Positions 17,095 through 25,802 of a stretch of DNA of 64,000 nucleotides are shown piece by piece. The notes beneath the pieces are model-generated. The model was not told the DNA's origin, searched no databases, and was given only the letters and a program-made list of their open reading frames with translations. The DNA lies in assembly GCA_030041095.1 (NCBI GenBank), contig JASHON010000106.1, forward strand, positions 1 to 64,000. The letters are read 5' to 3'. Source of the stretch: Terriglobia bacterium (lineage in GTDB: Bacteria; Acidobacteriota; Terriglobia; UBA7540). The translations under genes were made by a program, and so were the position numbers. Every line of letters begins with the position of its first letter. The first letter of the stretch is position 1.

Positions 17095-17145
17095 CGTAGC
17101 AACCCAAGTCTGCCGTTTTCGATCCTCCGGCTCCGCTCACCCGGC

Positions 17146-18543
17146 TCAGGCTCCGCACTTGGCAACGGAAGTGAGCCGCTGCACCAAGTCTTCCGCAAGG
17201 CGCCCGACGTTCCCGGCGCCTATGGTCAGGATGAATAGTCCCGCCTCAACGTGGGATGCGATCTCTGCCACGACTTCTTCTTCCGACGGCGCATAACGCG
17301 CGTTTGGACAGCCCGTTTTCCGCATCCGCGCCACAAGGTTCTGGGCCGTAATCCCCTCAATCGGGGACTCTCCAGCCGGATAAATGTCGAGCACGTAAAC
17401 TCGCTCGCACGCCGAGAAGGCAGGGCCAAATTCATCGATGAGAAATTGGGTGCGCGTGTAGCGATGCGGTTGAAAGACAGCCCAGATTCGCCGGGCGCCA
17501 CGAGAACAGGCGGCTTCAAGCGTTGCCCGGATCTCAGTGGGGTGATGGCCATAATCATCGACAACCGTGACGCCACCGGCGTCATACTTTACTTGAAAGC
17601 GGCGATCCGCACCGCTGAAACGCTCGAGCCCGCTACGTATTTGTTCTCCGCTCAGCCCCAATTCGATTCCTACGCCCACGGCTGCCAAAGCATTCTGCAC
17701 GTTATGCCGGCCATGGACGGCAAGCCGCAAAGAAAACAACCGGTGTCCCGCGGAATCAATGGAAAAGTTTGACCCCGTACCGTCCTGAGCCACTTCGGTG
17801 GCGTGGATATCGGCGCCGGGCTCAATCCCATAGGTAACGAGCCGGCGACGCAGCCGGGGGCGAATTGCAGCAAGCTGAGCTCGCCAAGGCGGATCAGAAC
17901 AGGTGATGATCGCCCCGTAGAACGGGACTTTGTTCATAAAGGCGACAAACGCGTCGTGGATTTCTTCGAGGCTTTGGTAATGATCGAGATGCTCGCGATC
18001 GATATTTGTGACCACCGCAATCGAGGGTAGAAGACAAAGAAATGAGCGGTCGCTTTCGTCCGCCTCGACCACCATCAATTCGCCGCGCCCCAAGCGGGCG
18101 CTGGAGCCAAATGCGTCCAGCCGGCCGCCGATCACGGCAGTCGGATCAAAATCTGCGCTCGTCAGCATCAAAGCCACCATGGAAGTCACAGTCGTCTTGC
18201 CATGCGCGCCGGCAACGGCGACGCTGAACTTAAGCCGCATCAGCTCCGCAAGCATCTCAGCGCGAGGAATCACCGGAATGCCGCGCCGCCTCGCCTCCGT
18301 GACCTCGGGATTGGACTCCGGCACGGCGGAAGAGACCACCACAACTTCCACTCCTTCAATTTGTGTCGCCGCGTGTCCCCGGAACACCCGTGCGCCCAAG
18401 TGTTCGAGCCGCTCCGTCACTGGGCTGGCTTTCACGTCTGACCCTGAGACGTTGAATCCCAGGTTCAGCAGAAGCTCGGCGATACCGCTCATACCGATGC
18501 CCCCGATTCCCACAAAGTGAATCCTGCGAATTTTACCCAGCAT
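17146..18543 (-). CDS. murC: UDP-N-acetylmuramate--L-alanine ligase
   Basis: 465 residues from ATG 18543, where the family start MLGKIRRIHFVGIGGIGMSG begins; an in-frame upstream start at 18714 adds 57 residues of non-family sequence. The ATP loop AGAHGKTTVTSM, the central EADESDRSF and the DDYGHHPTEI motif are all intact. It adds L-alanine to UDP-MurNAc in the cytoplasm. MurB, which makes its substrate, is not in this cluster. A 308-bp spacer separates it from murG. Confidence 0.97.
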   Translation of the reverse strand: MLGKIRRIHFVGIGGIGMSGIAELLLNLGFNVSGSDVKASPVTERLEHLGARVFRGHAATQIEGVEVVVVSSAVPESNPEVTEARRRGIPVIPRAEMLAELMRLKFSVAVAGAHGKTTVTSMVALMLTSADFDPTAVIGGRLDAFGSSARLGRGELMVVEADESDRSFLCLLPSIAVVTNIDREHLDHYQSLEEIHDAFVAFMNKVPFYGAIITCSDPPWRAQLAAIRPRLRRRLVTYGIEPGADIHATEVAQDGTGSNFSIDSAGHRLFSLRLAVHGRHNVQNALAAVGVGIELGLSGEQIRSGLERFSGADRRFQVKYDAGGVTVVDDYGHHPTEIRATLEAACSRGARRIWAVFQPHRYTRTQFLIDEFGPAFSACERVYVLDIYPAGESPIEGITAQNLVARMRKTGCPNARYAPSEEEVVAEIASHVEAGLFILTIGAGNVGRLAEDLVQRLTSVAKCGA

Positions 18544-18851
18544 ACGCAAAAAGGAGCGCGCCACAGAACCAACCCGTTCAGAACAAGTTCGGGCTGCGCT
18601 CGCGAAGCCTTCGGCTTTTCCGCGTGTTGTGCGGAAGGGCTGAGCCGCTGCAGAGGAAGGCGACCGCACCCAACCTATTTCCACAGCACGCGAAGGCCCA
18701 TCGTTCTCGTGCAACGCCGGAACTCACAGGCGCGAATTCGGCCATCAAGCCGGAGGCTTGACACACATCAAGCAGCAGAGCCGCCGTCCGTTCAGCTTAT
18801 TCGAAAGCCCTTCGTCCCAAACCTGTTTGCCGGATAGTGATACGGTTAGCG
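18544..18851. other. Spacer between murG and murC with hairpins
   Basis: No gene is recognised. Contents include a perfect stem tcaagcc-gga-ggcttga (18745-18761), a smaller aagcc-ttc-ggctt stem near 18606, and a 12-bp palindrome gttagcgctaac (18845-18856) overlapping the murG stop. This is the longest break in the otherwise tight cluster, so attenuation or RNA processing could occur here. Confidence 0.4.
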
Positions 18852-20000
18852 CTAACTCGGCGCCATCCGGGCAACGCTCTCGATCAAATTCGCAATACGC
18901 GCTGCGGAATCCGGCCGGGAAAAAGCGCGAACGTTCTGCTCCATCTTTGCCAGTGTATCGGGCTGGGCAAGTAAGGCGCAAATGTTTTCAACCAACTCCG
19001 CCGGAGAGAGTCGATGCTGTTCGATCATGCGCGCACTGCCCGCACTTTCCAGGACTCGCGCGTTGGCGCTTTGGTGGTCATCCGCCGCAGCGGGAAACGG
19101 CACGAGAATGGAAGCCTTCCCTGCCGCCGCCAACTCCGCTACAGTGGACGCGCCCGCACGGCAAACCACCAGGTCAGCCCGCCCGAGCGTTTCCGGCATC
19201 TTATCAATGAACTTATAAACCTCTGATATAAGCCCTGACGCCGCGTAGGCGGCCTGCACGCGGTCGAAATCGCGCTCTCCGGTTTGATGGATGATCCTAA
19301 GTCCCGGCAGGCGGGAAGCAAGTAAGGGAATTGCCTGCACAACAACCCCGTTGAGGGCCGAGGAACCCTGGCTTCCACCCAGAATGAGGATTGTGAAGGG
19401 TGAAGCGTGGACTTTGGGGGCAATGCGGCTGAACGCTTCTCGAACGGGATGCCCGGTCACTCGCGCTTTCGTCCCGTAAAATTGCGCCGCACTGTCGAAT
19501 CCCAGCGCTGCAAAGCGGATCCAAGGAGCGAGGGCGCGATTCGTAAAGCCCGGTGACGCGTTGGGCTCGATCAGAATGGTAGGGATTCGAGCCAGGGCTG
19601 CTTCCAGCATCACAGGACCGGCAACATAACCGCCCAATCCCACCACGACGTGGGGCCGGAACCGACAGAGCAGCATCCCGCTTTGCCAAAAGGTTCGCGG
19701 AAGAACCAGCAGATTGCGGAACGTGGCCATTCTTCCCATACCCTTCAAGCCAGCCGCCGCTACCACGTGAAGCGCAAACCCTGCAGCCGGTATCACGCGC
19801 GATTCGAGCCCTCGGCCAGTACCCACAAACTCGATTGAGCATAGGCCTGCTCCTCTCATTGCCCGGCGAGACTGCAACTCCTGCGCAACAGCCAGTGCGG
19901 GGAATATATGGCCACCCGTTCCGCCTGCTGCGATGAGAATCCGCAGGCGTGAGCCACTGACGTCGTGGGTACGATTGACGGTGGACGACCGGTCGTCCAT
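18852..20000 (-). CDS. murG: Lipid II synthase (GlcNAc transferase) MurG
   Basis: 382 residues from ATG 20000; the frame is open to a GTG at 20120, which would add 40 unconserved residues. It carries the GT-B glycosyltransferase signatures: N-terminal AAGGTGGHIFPALA, GLGGYVAGP, and in the C-domain LILGGSQGSSALN and VVCRAGASTVAELAAAGKAS. It transfers GlcNAc from UDP-GlcNAc to lipid I on the inner face of the membrane. The gene lies behind ftsW as usual. Confidence 0.96.
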   Translation of the reverse strand: MDDRSSTVNRTHDVSGSRLRILIAAGGTGGHIFPALAVAQELQSRRAMRGAGLCSIEFVGTGRGLESRVIPAAGFALHVVAAAGLKGMGRMATFRNLLVLPRTFWQSGMLLCRFRPHVVVGLGGYVAGPVMLEAALARIPTILIEPNASPGFTNRALAPWIRFAALGFDSAAQFYGTKARVTGHPVREAFSRIAPKVHASPFTILILGGSQGSSALNGVVVQAIPLLASRLPGLRIIHQTGERDFDRVQAAYAASGLISEVYKFIDKMPETLGRADLVVCRAGASTVAELAAAGKASILVPFPAAADDHQSANARVLESAGSARMIEQHRLSPAELVENICALLAQPDTLAKMEQNVRAFSRPDSAARIANLIESVARMAPS

Positions 20001-20135
20001 TGGCAAACCATCATCATTCGGGCGACTGCAAATGTGTCGATGAATAGCTGAAGCACCCGCGAATGGCCGCGCGGATGTGTCCTTCAATCGGCATTCCTTA
20101 TCCATCCGGCCCGCCGTCACTCATCTCAATCGCCG

Positions 20136-21239
20136 TCACTGAGGTTGGCCGCTCGCTTGCTGAGAAATATTCAGCAGTATTCCTGCGGCGATCAGATTCA
20201 TCAATAGCGATGATCCACCATAACTGATGAACGGCAGCGGAATGCCTTTTGTAGGCATCAACCCTGCAACCACACTCATATTCACCAGCGCCTGCCCTAC
20301 AAGCAACACGATAATGCCCACCGCCAGAAGCCGGCCAAAGCCATCCCGGCAGCGTCGTGCCGCCTTGATTCCGCGCCACAATATGATGGCGAAGAGGGCG
20401 ACGATAATCGTGGCGCCAATAAACCCCCACTCCTCACTGATCACAGCGTAAATGAAGTCCGTTTGAGGATCGGGGAGAAAGAACAATTTCTGCCGGCTCT
20501 CCATCAAACCTACGCCCGCCAGCCCGCCGGTTCCCACCGCAATGAGCGACTGCAGCATCTGGAAGCCCTTGCCTAGTGGGTCGCTCGAGGGATGGAGAAA
20601 GGTAATCACCCGGCTCATTTGATATTTGAAATGAGTCATCACCACGTAGAGTGCAGGGACGCCGGCAGCCGTGGCGCCCACAAAGTAGCGGAAGTTGAGA
20701 CCGGCGGCAAACAAGATGCCCGACGCGATCAATAGAATCGCCATCGAAGTCCCGAGATCAGGCTCCCTGAGGATCAGGGCAACCGTCAGGCCTGTCACAA
20801 CGGCAAGCGGGAGAAGAGTGTGGCGCACATCATTCACGGCGCCACGCCTCCGGTCGAGAAAATAGGCATAGAAAACAACCAGGAACAATTTCGCCAACTC
20901 GGAAGGCTGAAAGCTTAGCGGGCCGGCGTGAAACCAGCGATGCGTGTGGTGACGACTCGGCAAAAGGAAAACCGCAAGGAGGAGCAGCAGCAGACAGGCC
21001 CACGCAGGAAACAAGAGACGGGGATTGGCGAGGCGGTGGTAATCAAAGTTCATCATATACACCATCGCGCCTAAACCCAGAATGGCCCAGATCGCCTGGC
21101 GGACCAGGAAATAATAAGTGAAGTGATATTGTTGCTGCGCGAGAATGGCCGACGCGCTGAATACCATAAGCAAGCCGATCAAAACCAGCGCGCCAATAGC
21201 TCCAAACAGAATTCGGTCGAATTCAAGGTGCCTTGCCAT
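20136..21239 (-). CDS. ftsW: Lipid II polymerase FtsW (SEDS family)
   Basis: 367 residues, about ten membrane spans. SEDS hallmarks are FSASAILAQQ in span 1, FQPSELAKLFLV, EPDLGTSMAILL, the MESRQKLFFLPDPQTDFI loop, and the terminal PTKGIPLPFISYGGSS. It polymerises lipid II into septal glycan together with FtsI. The neighbours murD and murG identify it as FtsW rather than RodA. It starts 10 bp after murD. Confidence 0.97.
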   Translation of the reverse strand: MARHLEFDRILFGAIGALVLIGLLMVFSASAILAQQQYHFTYYFLVRQAIWAILGLGAMVYMMNFDYHRLANPRLLFPAWACLLLLLLAVFLLPSRHHTHRWFHAGPLSFQPSELAKLFLVVFYAYFLDRRRGAVNDVRHTLLPLAVVTGLTVALILREPDLGTSMAILLIASGILFAAGLNFRYFVGATAAGVPALYVVMTHFKYQMSRVITFLHPSSDPLGKGFQMLQSLIAVGTGGLAGVGLMESRQKLFFLPDPQTDFIYAVISEEWGFIGATIIVALFAIILWRGIKAARRCRDGFGRLLAVGIIVLLVGQALVNMSVVAGLMPTKGIPLPFISYGGSSLLMNLIAAGILLNISQQASGQPQ

Positions 21240-21249
21240 CTTCGACGGA

Positions 21250-22986
21250 TTATGCCTTTCCCTGTGGGGGAGAGTCCCTACGCACTTGCCTCACATCCGG
21301 TCCCTCTATTGAGGTGTCCGCGTTTCGATTCGTAGGATCCATTGCAGGCGGGGCCGTCACTTCGTACGGCAAGGCAGGCCCCAAGTGCTCCTCTGAGACA
21401 GCAGATCCAGAACTCAATTCCGTTTCCTCGCTCTCTTCGTCCACGTTCAGCTCGAAATTCGGCGAAGCGTCGCAAGCTTCGAATTCGTACATCAGGGGTG
21501 CGGCCTCGTGGCTTGGCACTTCTGGCTCCGGTGACGCGACGGACGAAGACGGTGGAATTGTCTTGGGAGGCTTGGTGGCCACTGGCTCGTGCTGCGGGAC
21601 CGCTTCGCGAACGGCAGGCAAATCCGCGGCAAGCAGCTCGACAAGCTCCTTGAACGCTCGCCCACGTTGCTCGAAATCGTCGAACTGATCGTAGCTTGAG
21701 CATGCTGGTGAGAGCAGCACGACGTCCCCCGGAACCGCCCGAGCGAAGGCCGTCTCAACTGCCCGCCTCAGATCTCCGCATCGTTCCATGACGGCCCCGG
21801 CAAGGTCCTGGGCGATAAGGTCTTGCGCGGAGCCAATGAGGTAAATTGATTTCACCCGCCCCTCGAGCAAGGAACGGAGCGGCGTGTACGGAGCGCCTTT
21901 ATGCTTTCCGCCCAAAATGAGATGAACGCCGTGATCGAACGTGGAAAGAGCTTTCGCTGCCGCATCGACGCTGGTCGCTTTAGAATCGTTGTAAAAGGAA
22001 ACGTCGCGCACCGTTCTGACGAACTCCAACCGGTGCTCGACACCTGTAAAATCTCTTGCCACGTCGCGAATGGCTTTGAAATCCGCACCTAAGATACACG
22101 CGGCGGCAGCCGCTGCCATCACATTCTGCACATTGAACTCACCGCGAAGCCTGATTTCCCGCTGTTCCAGGAGCATTCGTTCCAGATGGCCGACCCGATA
22201 CACGATCCGGCCTTCTTGGATCAATACTCCCTCTGGTAAATCCTGCTCAAGGCTGAAAAAGACTTTCCTGCTCACGATTGCCGGGGCCAGGCTCATCACG
22301 ACGGGGTCATCCGCGTTCAGTACTGCAAAATCCTGCGGCTGCTGATTACGGAATATCTGAGCCTTGGCGCTGACATAAGCGTCAAACGTGCCGTGCCGGT
22401 CCAAGTGATTCTCGGTAATATTGAGGAGGATCGCCGCATGCGGTCGAAAACTGCGGATCGCCTCGAGCTGAAAACTGCTCAGCTCCGCCACGACAATGGA
22501 ATCCGGCGAAAAAATGTCGACCGCAGAGATCAAGGGGACGCCAATATTCCCTGCGACCAGCGTTTGAAAGCCCGAGGCCTCAAGCATCTTGCCGAGCAGT
22601 GTGGTGGTGGTGGTTTTGCCATTCGTGCCGGTGACTCCCACCAGCGTCCCATGGAAGAACCAACTCGCTGCCTCAACCTCCGGCACGACGGGAATCCGGC
22701 GGCGGCGTGCCTGGTCGAGCTGCGGCAGATTCCAGGGAACGCCCGGACTCACCACAATAAGATCCTGGTTTAAGAATGATTCGTCGCGGTGAATTCCCAG
22801 CTCAAAGCCAATCCGCGCTTGCATGAGTTCTTGAAGATATGCGCCGAACGAAGACGGCGGGCGTAGGTCCGTCACCGTCACCAACGCGCCCTCGCGCCGC
22901 AGCCGAGTCGCCACCGCCCGGCCCGTTCGAGCCAAACCGACCACCAGAACTCTCTTGTTTTTCAGTTCCATCATGGACGTTGCCAT
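21250..22986 (-). CDS. murD: UDP-MurNAc-L-Ala--D-Glu ligase with a long C-terminal tail
   Basis: 578 residues. The first ~452 are a normal MurD: VVGLARTGRAVATRL dinucleotide-like N-domain, ATP loop GVTGTNGKTTTTTLLGKML, TENHLDRH, NDSKATSVDAAAKAL, and LLSPACSSYDQFDDFEQRG at the end of the ligase fold. About 126 further residues (21250 to ~21630) are rich in Pro, Glu, Ser and Ala (PPSSSVASPEPEVPS, VDEESEETELSSGS) and look disordered and acidic. The tail is in frame with no evidence of frameshift. Its role is unknown. The gene adds D-glutamate to the stem peptide; ftsW follows by 10 bp. Confidence 0.96.
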   Translation of the reverse strand: MATSMMELKNKRVLVVGLARTGRAVATRLRREGALVTVTDLRPPSSFGAYLQELMQARIGFELGIHRDESFLNQDLIVVSPGVPWNLPQLDQARRRRIPVVPEVEAASWFFHGTLVGVTGTNGKTTTTTLLGKMLEASGFQTLVAGNIGVPLISAVDIFSPDSIVVAELSSFQLEAIRSFRPHAAILLNITENHLDRHGTFDAYVSAKAQIFRNQQPQDFAVLNADDPVVMSLAPAIVSRKVFFSLEQDLPEGVLIQEGRIVYRVGHLERMLLEQREIRLRGEFNVQNVMAAAAAACILGADFKAIRDVARDFTGVEHRLEFVRTVRDVSFYNDSKATSVDAAAKALSTFDHGVHLILGGKHKGAPYTPLRSLLEGRVKSIYLIGSAQDLIAQDLAGAVMERCGDLRRAVETAFARAVPGDVVLLSPACSSYDQFDDFEQRGRAFKELVELLAADLPAVREAVPQHEPVATKPPKTIPPSSSVASPEPEVPSHEAAPLMYEFEACDASPNFELNVDEESEETELSSGSAVSEEHLGPALPYEVTAPPAMDPTNRNADTSIEGPDVRQVRRDSPPQGKA

Positions 22987-23005
22987 TTTGCGTCCGCGCT
23001 CTACG

Positions 23006-24136
23006 TCAGCGAAGTTTCAGAGTCGTCAGGGCAAAAAGCGCAAAGACAAATGCCGCAATCCAAAAACGGGCAATGATCTTCGACTCCTTCCAACCGAGCA
23101 GCTCAAAGTGGTGATGGATGGGCGCCATCTTGAAAATCCGTTTCTTCCTTAGCTTGAAAGATGCCACCTGCATCATCACCGATAGAGCCTCAACCACGAA
23201 AATGCCCCCAAGAAACGGAAGCAGGAGCTCCTGCTTGATGATGACCGCGACCACAGCAATGGCTGCGCCCAGAGACAACGAACCTACGTCTCCCATGAAA
23301 ATTTGCGCCGGATACGCGTTGTACCAAAGGAAGCCGAGACTGGAGCCAACTGTTGATCCGCAGAAAATGGTGAGCTCCGCGGAGCGTGGCAAATGCTCAA
23401 GGTTGAGATAATGCGCCAAGGCCGCGTTGCTCACCACATAGGTGAGCACCGTGAGCGCCGATGCCGTCACGATAACACAGCCAATCGCCAGGCCATCTAA
23501 GCCGTCGGTCAGGTTCACGGCGTTCGAGGATCCGACCACGACGAGCACAACCAGAGCCAGGAAGGGCAAAAACGCCACCGCCGCCAGCCATCGCGAAGCC
23601 AGAAAAGATGCAATCAGGAAGTCGGGCCGGAGCTCTTTGAAAAACGGAAACGTGAGGCGGGTGGAGTACAGGCCTTCTCTCGTCAGCACGCCCAGCGCGG
23701 CCGCAAGCGCGACGCCGACCAGAACCTGCAGGGACAGCTTGGAACGCGCGCGAAGGCCGAGGTTTCGCCTTCGACGCAGCTTAATCGTGTCATCCCAGAA
23801 CCCGATCGCGCCGAAGCAAACCGTTACTCCCAACGCGATCCAAACAAAAATATTGCTGAGATCCGACCACAGCAAGGTCGGGACAACAATGCAAAGCACG
23901 ATCAGCACGCCACCCATCGTGGGCGTGCCGGCCTTGGGTTTATGCGATTGCGGGCCCTCTTCACGAACATATTGACCAATTTGGAATCGCTTCAGCCTCT
24001 CAATCAGCCAAGGGCCAAGAACGAGAGAGAGAAGCATCGCCGTGAGGCTCGCGTACGCCGTCCGAAAAGTGATGTATCGGAAGAGATTAAGCGCGTGAAG
24101 GTGGCTGTAGTATCTGATGTAGAGGTAATAAAACAT
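23006..24136 (-). CDS. mraY: Phospho-MurNAc-pentapeptide transferase
   Basis: 376 residues with about ten membrane spans. Family motifs: KAGTPTMGGVLIV near the start, SNAVNLTDGLDGLAIGC in the middle (catalytic Asp residues of the NLTDGLDGLA signature), MGDVGSLSLGAAIA, and APIHHHFELLGWKES near the C-terminus (the HHHFE metal/nucleotide region). It makes lipid I from UDP-MurNAc-pentapeptide and undecaprenyl phosphate. It lies 4 bp after murF and 19 bp before murD. Confidence 0.98.
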   Translation of the reverse strand: MFYYLYIRYYSHLHALNLFRYITFRTAYASLTAMLLSLVLGPWLIERLKRFQIGQYVREEGPQSHKPKAGTPTMGGVLIVLCIVVPTLLWSDLSNIFVWIALGVTVCFGAIGFWDDTIKLRRRRNLGLRARSKLSLQVLVGVALAAALGVLTREGLYSTRLTFPFFKELRPDFLIASFLASRWLAAVAFLPFLALVVLVVVGSSNAVNLTDGLDGLAIGCVIVTASALTVLTYVVSNAALAHYLNLEHLPRSAELTIFCGSTVGSSLGFLWYNAYPAQIFMGDVGSLSLGAAIAVVAVIIKQELLLPFLGGIFVVEALSVMMQVASFKLRKKRIFKMAPIHHHFELLGWKESKIIARFWIAAFVFALFALTTLKLR

Positions 24137-24140
24137 CCGA

Positions 24141-25529
24141 TCAAAACTCGGAATTCAGGACTTGAACCGCCTTCTCGAGGTGCACGGCGCGCGAGCCTTT
24201 TACGAGGATCACATCGCCCGGCTGGGCAATCCGCGTACAAAAATGTCCCGCCTCTTCCGCGTTGGCGAAAAAAAGAGCGGATCCCTGGGGCATACCGGCT
24301 TCAACGGCGCCCTCCACAATCCGCCGGGCATCGCCTTGCACCGCAAGGAGCCAGTCCACTCCGCTGTGGGCTGCGATGCGGCCCACACGGCGATGCAGGT
24401 CGGCCGATGCCGACCCAAGCTCGAGCATCTCACCCGCCAGAAAGATGCGGTGCGCCGCCCCAGGCCATTCGGAAAGCACTTCGATCATTCGCTCCGCCGC
24501 GCGCGGATTCGAGTTATACGCGTCGTCAATCAAGACGCGGTTATCTGCCAGCCGAATGACCTCCGCGCGCTGGCGCAAATGGCGGAATTTGGTCAGCGCC
24601 TCGTGCACGCCCTCCGCGCCAACGTCGAAAAGGCTCGCAGTGGCCATTGCAGCCAACGCGTTTTCCACATTATGACGCCCGGCAAGAGGAAGATAGAAAT
24701 GGTCGTTGTAGGGTCCGCCAAGCGCTTCGAACTCCACGCCCACTTCGGTCCCGTCTGAGCTTCCTGCCACATGCACGTTCAGTGCCCGAATGTCCGCACC
24801 CTCCTCAAGCCCAAAAGTCACAATGCGGCCCGTAAACCGCTCGGCAAACCGGCGTACGCGCTGGTCGTCAAAGTTCAGCACTGCGGCAGCGGGCGGGCAG
24901 AGGCCTTCTAAAAGTTCCCGTTTAGCTCGCGCAATTGAATCCACCGAGTCAAAGAACTGAAGATGGACGGGAGCCACGTTAGTGACCACCCCCGTTTGCG
25001 GCTCCGCCATCGAAGCAAGTAACGCAATCTCTCCAGCGGCCGACATCGCCATTTCCAAAACCGCGACTTGATGGTGCGGCTCGAGACCAAGAAGCGTTAG
25101 CGGGACACCATAGTGGTTGTTCAGGTTCCCTTCGGTTTTGTGTACCGAAAACTTCTGAGCCAAGATCGCCGCCACCATTTCTTTGGTTGTGGTCTTTCCC
25201 GTGCTCCCAGTGATCCCGATGACATGACCGCCCCATTTCCGGCGAACCGCGCGCGCTAGTTCCTGCAAAGCACGCTCGGCCGATTGAACGCGAATCAGCG
25301 GTGCGCCGGCTTCCGTCCCGTAAGACTCTTCGACCACAGCCGCCGCTGCGCCTTTTTCAAAAGCCTGCTTCACGAACTCGTGCCCGTCGCGGAGTTTTCC
25401 CCGCAAAGCGAAGAAGAGGTCGCCCGGGCGCAGCGTCCGAGAATCGATGGAGTAGCCCTCCACAGTCCTCGCCGGAACTGGCTGTGGGGAAGCAAGGGCT
25501 GAGGCAATTTCACCCGTGGTGAGTCGCAT
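24141..25529 (-). CDS. murF: UDP-MurNAc-tripeptide--D-Ala-D-Ala ligase
   Basis: 462 residues: an N-terminal MurF/MurE-like domain (YSIDSRTLRPGDLFFALRG), ATP loop GITGSTGKTTTKEMVAAIL, then GRHNVENALAAMATA, and LIDDAYNSNPRAAERMIEVL near the start of the third domain. It adds D-Ala-D-Ala to complete the pentapeptide. It is separated from murE by 273 bp, unlike the tight spacing of the genes after it, so it may have its own signal. It is 4 bp before mraY. Confidence 0.97.
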   Translation of the reverse strand: MRLTTGEIASALASPQPVPARTVEGYSIDSRTLRPGDLFFALRGKLRDGHEFVKQAFEKGAAAAVVEESYGTEAGAPLIRVQSAERALQELARAVRRKWGGHVIGITGSTGKTTTKEMVAAILAQKFSVHKTEGNLNNHYGVPLTLLGLEPHHQVAVLEMAMSAAGEIALLASMAEPQTGVVTNVAPVHLQFFDSVDSIARAKRELLEGLCPPAAAVLNFDDQRVRRFAERFTGRIVTFGLEEGADIRALNVHVAGSSDGTEVGVEFEALGGPYNDHFYLPLAGRHNVENALAAMATASLFDVGAEGVHEALTKFRHLRQRAEVIRLADNRVLIDDAYNSNPRAAERMIEVLSEWPGAAHRIFLAGEMLELGSASADLHRRVGRIAAHSGVDWLLAVQGDARRIVEGAVEAGMPQGSALFFANAEEAGHFCTRIAQPGDVILVKGSRAVHLEKAVQVLNSEF

Positions 25530-25802
25530 GTGTTTTGCCCGCTGGCCCGATTTGGCAAACGATCAAGCCGTTCGAAACGCCGCCGGCAAGCTGCGAAATC
25601 CTTCACCGGCAAACAGCGCCTGCCGCCATGCAAAAACCAAGGCCGTCTGAATTAATCTTGGTTGCCCTGTTCCGATAGATGGGATAAACCAGCGTCAAAC
25701 TTTCATGCAGGTGAAAGTGCCAGTATTATCTTCGCCCTACATTTCCGTCTTTCCTTCGCCGCCTGCCCCAAGCACCACAGCCCATCCTGGCGTCGTCTGC
25801 CG
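25530..25802. other. Spacer between murE and murF with two small inverted repeats
   Basis: No gene. Two inverted repeats are visible: aaccaag/cttggtt (25635-25663, 15-nt loop) and actttca-tgcagg-tgaaagt (25699-25718). The second is a perfect 7-bp stem with a 6-nt loop and could serve as a regulatory or processing hairpin in the dcw transcript. Confidence 0.35.
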
